A stretch of 64,000 nt of DNA, from NCBI GenBank assembly GCA_021799435.1, contig JAJZAN010000006.1, positions 1 to 64,000 on the forward strand, in the 5' to 3' direction. Each line of letters starts with the position of its first letter. Positions within the stretch are counted from its first letter, which is position 1. The notes beneath the pieces were generated by a model. The model was not told the origin of the DNA, made no database searches, and saw only the letters and a program-made list of their open reading frames with translations. Shown piece by piece: positions 62,197-64,000 of this stretch. The DNA is from Bacillota bacterium (GTDB lineage Bacteria > Bacillota > Sulfobacillia > Sulfobacillales > Sulfobacillaceae). The position numbers were made by a program, and so were the translations under genes.

Positions 62197-63392
62197 GGCT
62201 GCACCTTCGAAAGAGACGCTCCGCGGGCCCGCGCATGAAGCGCCATATGACCGCGCTGAATGCCCTCGGTGACTAATGCCCGAAGTGCGGCAAGATTTTG
62301 CCCCAACCCCACCGACACCATCACTTCAGCCAATTCGGACGCGTGGGTCACATTGAGGATTTTGAGCGCCGTTATGGCGACAGGGTTGACGCGGGTGGCA
62401 CCACCCACAGTGCCCACGGGCATGGGCAATTCCAAATTTCCGATTAATTCCCCGTTCTCCCCCTGCTTCCATTTGGTCATGGAGCGATACCTCCCCTGGC
62501 GGGCCGCATAGGCGTGCGCCGCCGCCTCGAGCGCCCGCCAATCCTGTCCCGTTGCCACAGCCACCGCATCAATGCCGTTCATAATCCCCTTGTTGTGCGT
62601 TACGGCCCGGTATATGTCTCTTTCCGCAAAGGCGTAGGCCGCAATAATTCGGTCGCGGACCTCCTCTCCTTCCATGGTGTCCGTCGCCAGAAGTTCTGGG
62701 GGGATGGTGCATTGTGCCCGGGCCAAACAGGCATCCGTATAATTCGAGAGAATGCGCAGGTAGACTACCCCGCCGGTTATCGCCTCAACATCCGGAGCGA
62801 TAGCCTCCATCATGGTGTCGATGACATTGGCTCCCATCGCGTCACGCGTATCGATGGCCACATGGACAACCAGCATGGGAGGCCATCCGCTGTCTCCTTG
62901 GTCGTCCAACAGCTTGACTTCCAAATCAAGGGCGCCTCCGCCGCGAGCCTGCATGGCGGGATGCGATGCGTTGGCCCGGCCCAGCAAGTCAGCTTTCTTC
63001 GCGAGAAGACCATCCTGGGCCGTTTGCCAGTCGGCGCAGCGCAGAACTTGGATTTGACCAATCATTCGTCGTCCCGTTGAGGAAGCAGCAAATCCGCCAG
63101 ACTTTCGGACAATCTTAGCCACGTTGCTGGCTGAAGCCACAATGGACGGTTCCTCCACCACCATGGGCACAAATCGACTCTCTTGATTAATAAGGAAATT
63201 GGTCGCAATCCCAAAGGGGATCGTCATGACCCCTAAGGCGTTTTCGATCATGATGTCAGCTTGCTCCAAGGTCAGCCCATGGCGAGGCAACAAACACTGG
63301 GCTTCGTGTGGCGTTAAGTCACACAACGCGGTGACCAGTCGCAGTCGTTCCTCAACGGGAAGCGAGTAAAAACCCGGCAACCGCGATGTCAT
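62193..63392 (-). CDS. mvaA: Hydroxymethylglutaryl-CoA reductase, class II
   Basis: A 399-residue soluble class II HMG-CoA reductase: ENALGVMTIPFGIATNFLINQ, IDTRDAMGANVID and PVGTVGGATRVNP are diagnostic; a catalytic Lys and His are expected in NKGIMNGIDAVAVATGQD and the C-terminal GHMALHAR. Commits HMG-CoA to mevalonate. ATG 63392 is 7 bases after GGAGG. HMG-CoA synthase and IPP isomerase are not in view. Confidence 0.96.
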   Translation of the reverse strand: MTSRLPGFYSLPVEERLRLVTALCDLTPHEAQCLLPRHGLTLEQADIMIENALGVMTIPFGIATNFLINQESRFVPMVVEEPSIVASASNVAKIVRKSGGFAASSTGRRMIGQIQVLRCADWQTAQDGLLAKKADLLGRANASHPAMQARGGGALDLEVKLLDDQGDSGWPPMLVVHVAIDTRDAMGANVIDTMMEAIAPDVEAITGGVVYLRILSNYTDACLARAQCTIPPELLATDTMEGEEVRDRIIAAYAFAERDIYRAVTHNKGIMNGIDAVAVATGQDWRALEAAAHAYAARQGRYRSMTKWKQGENGELIGNLELPMPVGTVGGATRVNPVAITALKILNVTHASELAEVMVSVGLGQNLAALRALVTEGIQRGHMALHARARGASLSKVQP

Positions 63393-63423
63393 CAAACATC
63401 CTCCTCAACATGGCTGTTCGGCC

Positions 63424-63993
63424 TCAGGCGTGAAAGACCCGAGCACTTCGCACGTATTCGATTTCAGCCTGTCCATTGCGGGCGTTGGCCACCCGTGCCA
63501 GCACAAACAGCAAATCTGACAAGCGGTTGAGATACACAATGGTTGTGGGATGAATGGCTTCCATGCGCTGCAAGTGCACCACATCTCGCTCGGCGCGGCG
63601 GACGGCCGTGCACGCCCAATGCAACAGCGCTGCTGCCGGCGTGCCTCCACGCAAAATAAACCGCTCTAATGGGGGGCATTGCTTTTGCACGTCATCGATG
63701 TAGTGCTCAAGACGCTCCACATCCTGAGGGGTGGTCCGATACGGATGTTGGTCATCATCTACACGCGCCAAGTCGGCTCCGACATCCCACAGCGTTTGCT
63801 GAACAGACATGAGAATCGTCTGCATGTCCTGAAGCCTCTCATCAGACCCCAGAAAACTCAGTACACCCCCAATGACAGCTCCCGCCTCATCCACCGCGCC
63901 GTACGCCTGGATGCGGGCATCGTCTTTAAAGCGTCGGACGCTGCCAATTACCTGTGTCTTTCCTAAATCGCCCCTGCGTGTGTATATTGGCAT
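63424..63993 (-). CDS. Cob(I)alamin adenosyltransferase, PduO type
   Basis: A 189-residue trimeric ATP:cob(I)alamin adenosyltransferase. N-terminal YTRRGDLGKTQVIG corresponds to the ATP-binding YTRTGDxGTT loop, slightly altered; FILRGGTPAAALLHWACTAVRRAERDVV and YLNRLSDLLFVLAR carry the conserved Arg and Asn-Arg-Leu-Ser-Asp motif. Makes adenosylcobalamin. It lies 31 bases ahead of mvaA on the same strand and may head the same transcript. Its own upstream region is outside the window. Confidence 0.93.
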   Translation of the reverse strand: MPIYTRRGDLGKTQVIGSVRRFKDDARIQAYGAVDEAGAVIGGVLSFLGSDERLQDMQTILMSVQQTLWDVGADLARVDDDQHPYRTTPQDVERLEHYIDDVQKQCPPLERFILRGGTPAAALLHWACTAVRRAERDVVHLQRMEAIHPTTIVYLNRLSDLLFVLARVANARNGQAEIEYVRSARVFHA

Positions 63994-64000
63994 CCTACCC

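Overview
The window looks like chromosome from a moderately thermophilic, probably acidophilic, endospore-forming Firmicute of the Sulfobacillus type. The evidence is indirect: a gerKA-gerKC-gerKB germination operon, a possible small acid-soluble spore protein, a classic SAM-I (S-box) riboswitch, strong GGAGG ribosome sites with frequent GTG/TTG starts, GC-rich DNA, and a mevalonate operon, which is uncommon in Firmicutes. No rRNA, tRNA, CRISPR array, insertion sequence or prophage was seen. Gene density is high and the content is mostly housekeeping or metabolic, with scattered decay.

Layout. 1-4.6 kb: molybdopterin synthase (moaE partial, moaD), an L,D-transpeptidase, and the minus-strand set ychF-hemL-lgt-like. 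4.65-8.8 kb: a zinc/manganese ABC importer with its own Fur-family regulator, a perfect 19-bp operator and a terminator. 8.8-11.6 kb: a minus-strand run ppaX, UPF0173 hydrolase, Cas4-like nuclease, osmC, SASP-like. 11.9-18.6 kb: hydrolase, YnfA, HAD, kelch-like, glnA, DUF421, zinc-ribbon and flavin-reductase genes. 18.6-23.1 kb: acyl-ACP-reductase-like enzyme, MaoC-like protein and a three-subunit NAD(P) transhydrogenase. 23.3-25.1 kb: a MetE-like methyltransferase behind a SAM-I riboswitch. 25.3-31.5 kb: nucleoside phosphorylase-like, LhgO-like oxidase, LysE exporter, LapA, YjbQ, thioesterase and S9 peptidase. 31.7-35.1 kb: a nucleoside/deoxyribose salvage operon (GntR regulator, deoC, sugar kinase, nucleoside hydrolase). 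35.4-43.9 kb: methyltransferase, katG, a GH4 remnant, GT-C enzyme, acyl-CoA ligase and ABM protein. 43.9-52.3 kb: a TPR-like protein divergent from a tiny secreted peptide, ferredoxin, MMPL transporter and the ger operon. 52.9-59 kb: lipA, small redox/stress-type genes and a decayed ABC exporter. 59.1-64 kb: cobalamin adenosyltransferase and the mevalonate operon mvaA-mvaK1-mvaD-mvaK2.

The two most interesting signals are regulatory. First, five near-perfect CRP/FNR-type boxes (TGA-N6-TCA cores, mostly CGTGA-N6-TCACG) lie between 45.6 and 59.1 kb. Most stand at the same distance from a TATGCT-like -10 element. They precede a ferredoxin, a small Cys/His protein, two DUF2249 paralogues and an AhpD-like protein, which suggests one local regulon driven by a regulator encoded elsewhere. 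Second, a TPR-repeat-like protein without a DNA-binding domain is divergently paired with a 54-residue signal-peptide-bearing product, the arrangement of Rap/Phr-type peptide signalling. Other leads are the ABC exporter inactivated by several independent lesions, a CTG start on pntA, a homopolymer frameshift in a LysM-NlpC/P60 hydrolase and a cyanobacterial-type acyl-ACP reductase homologue.
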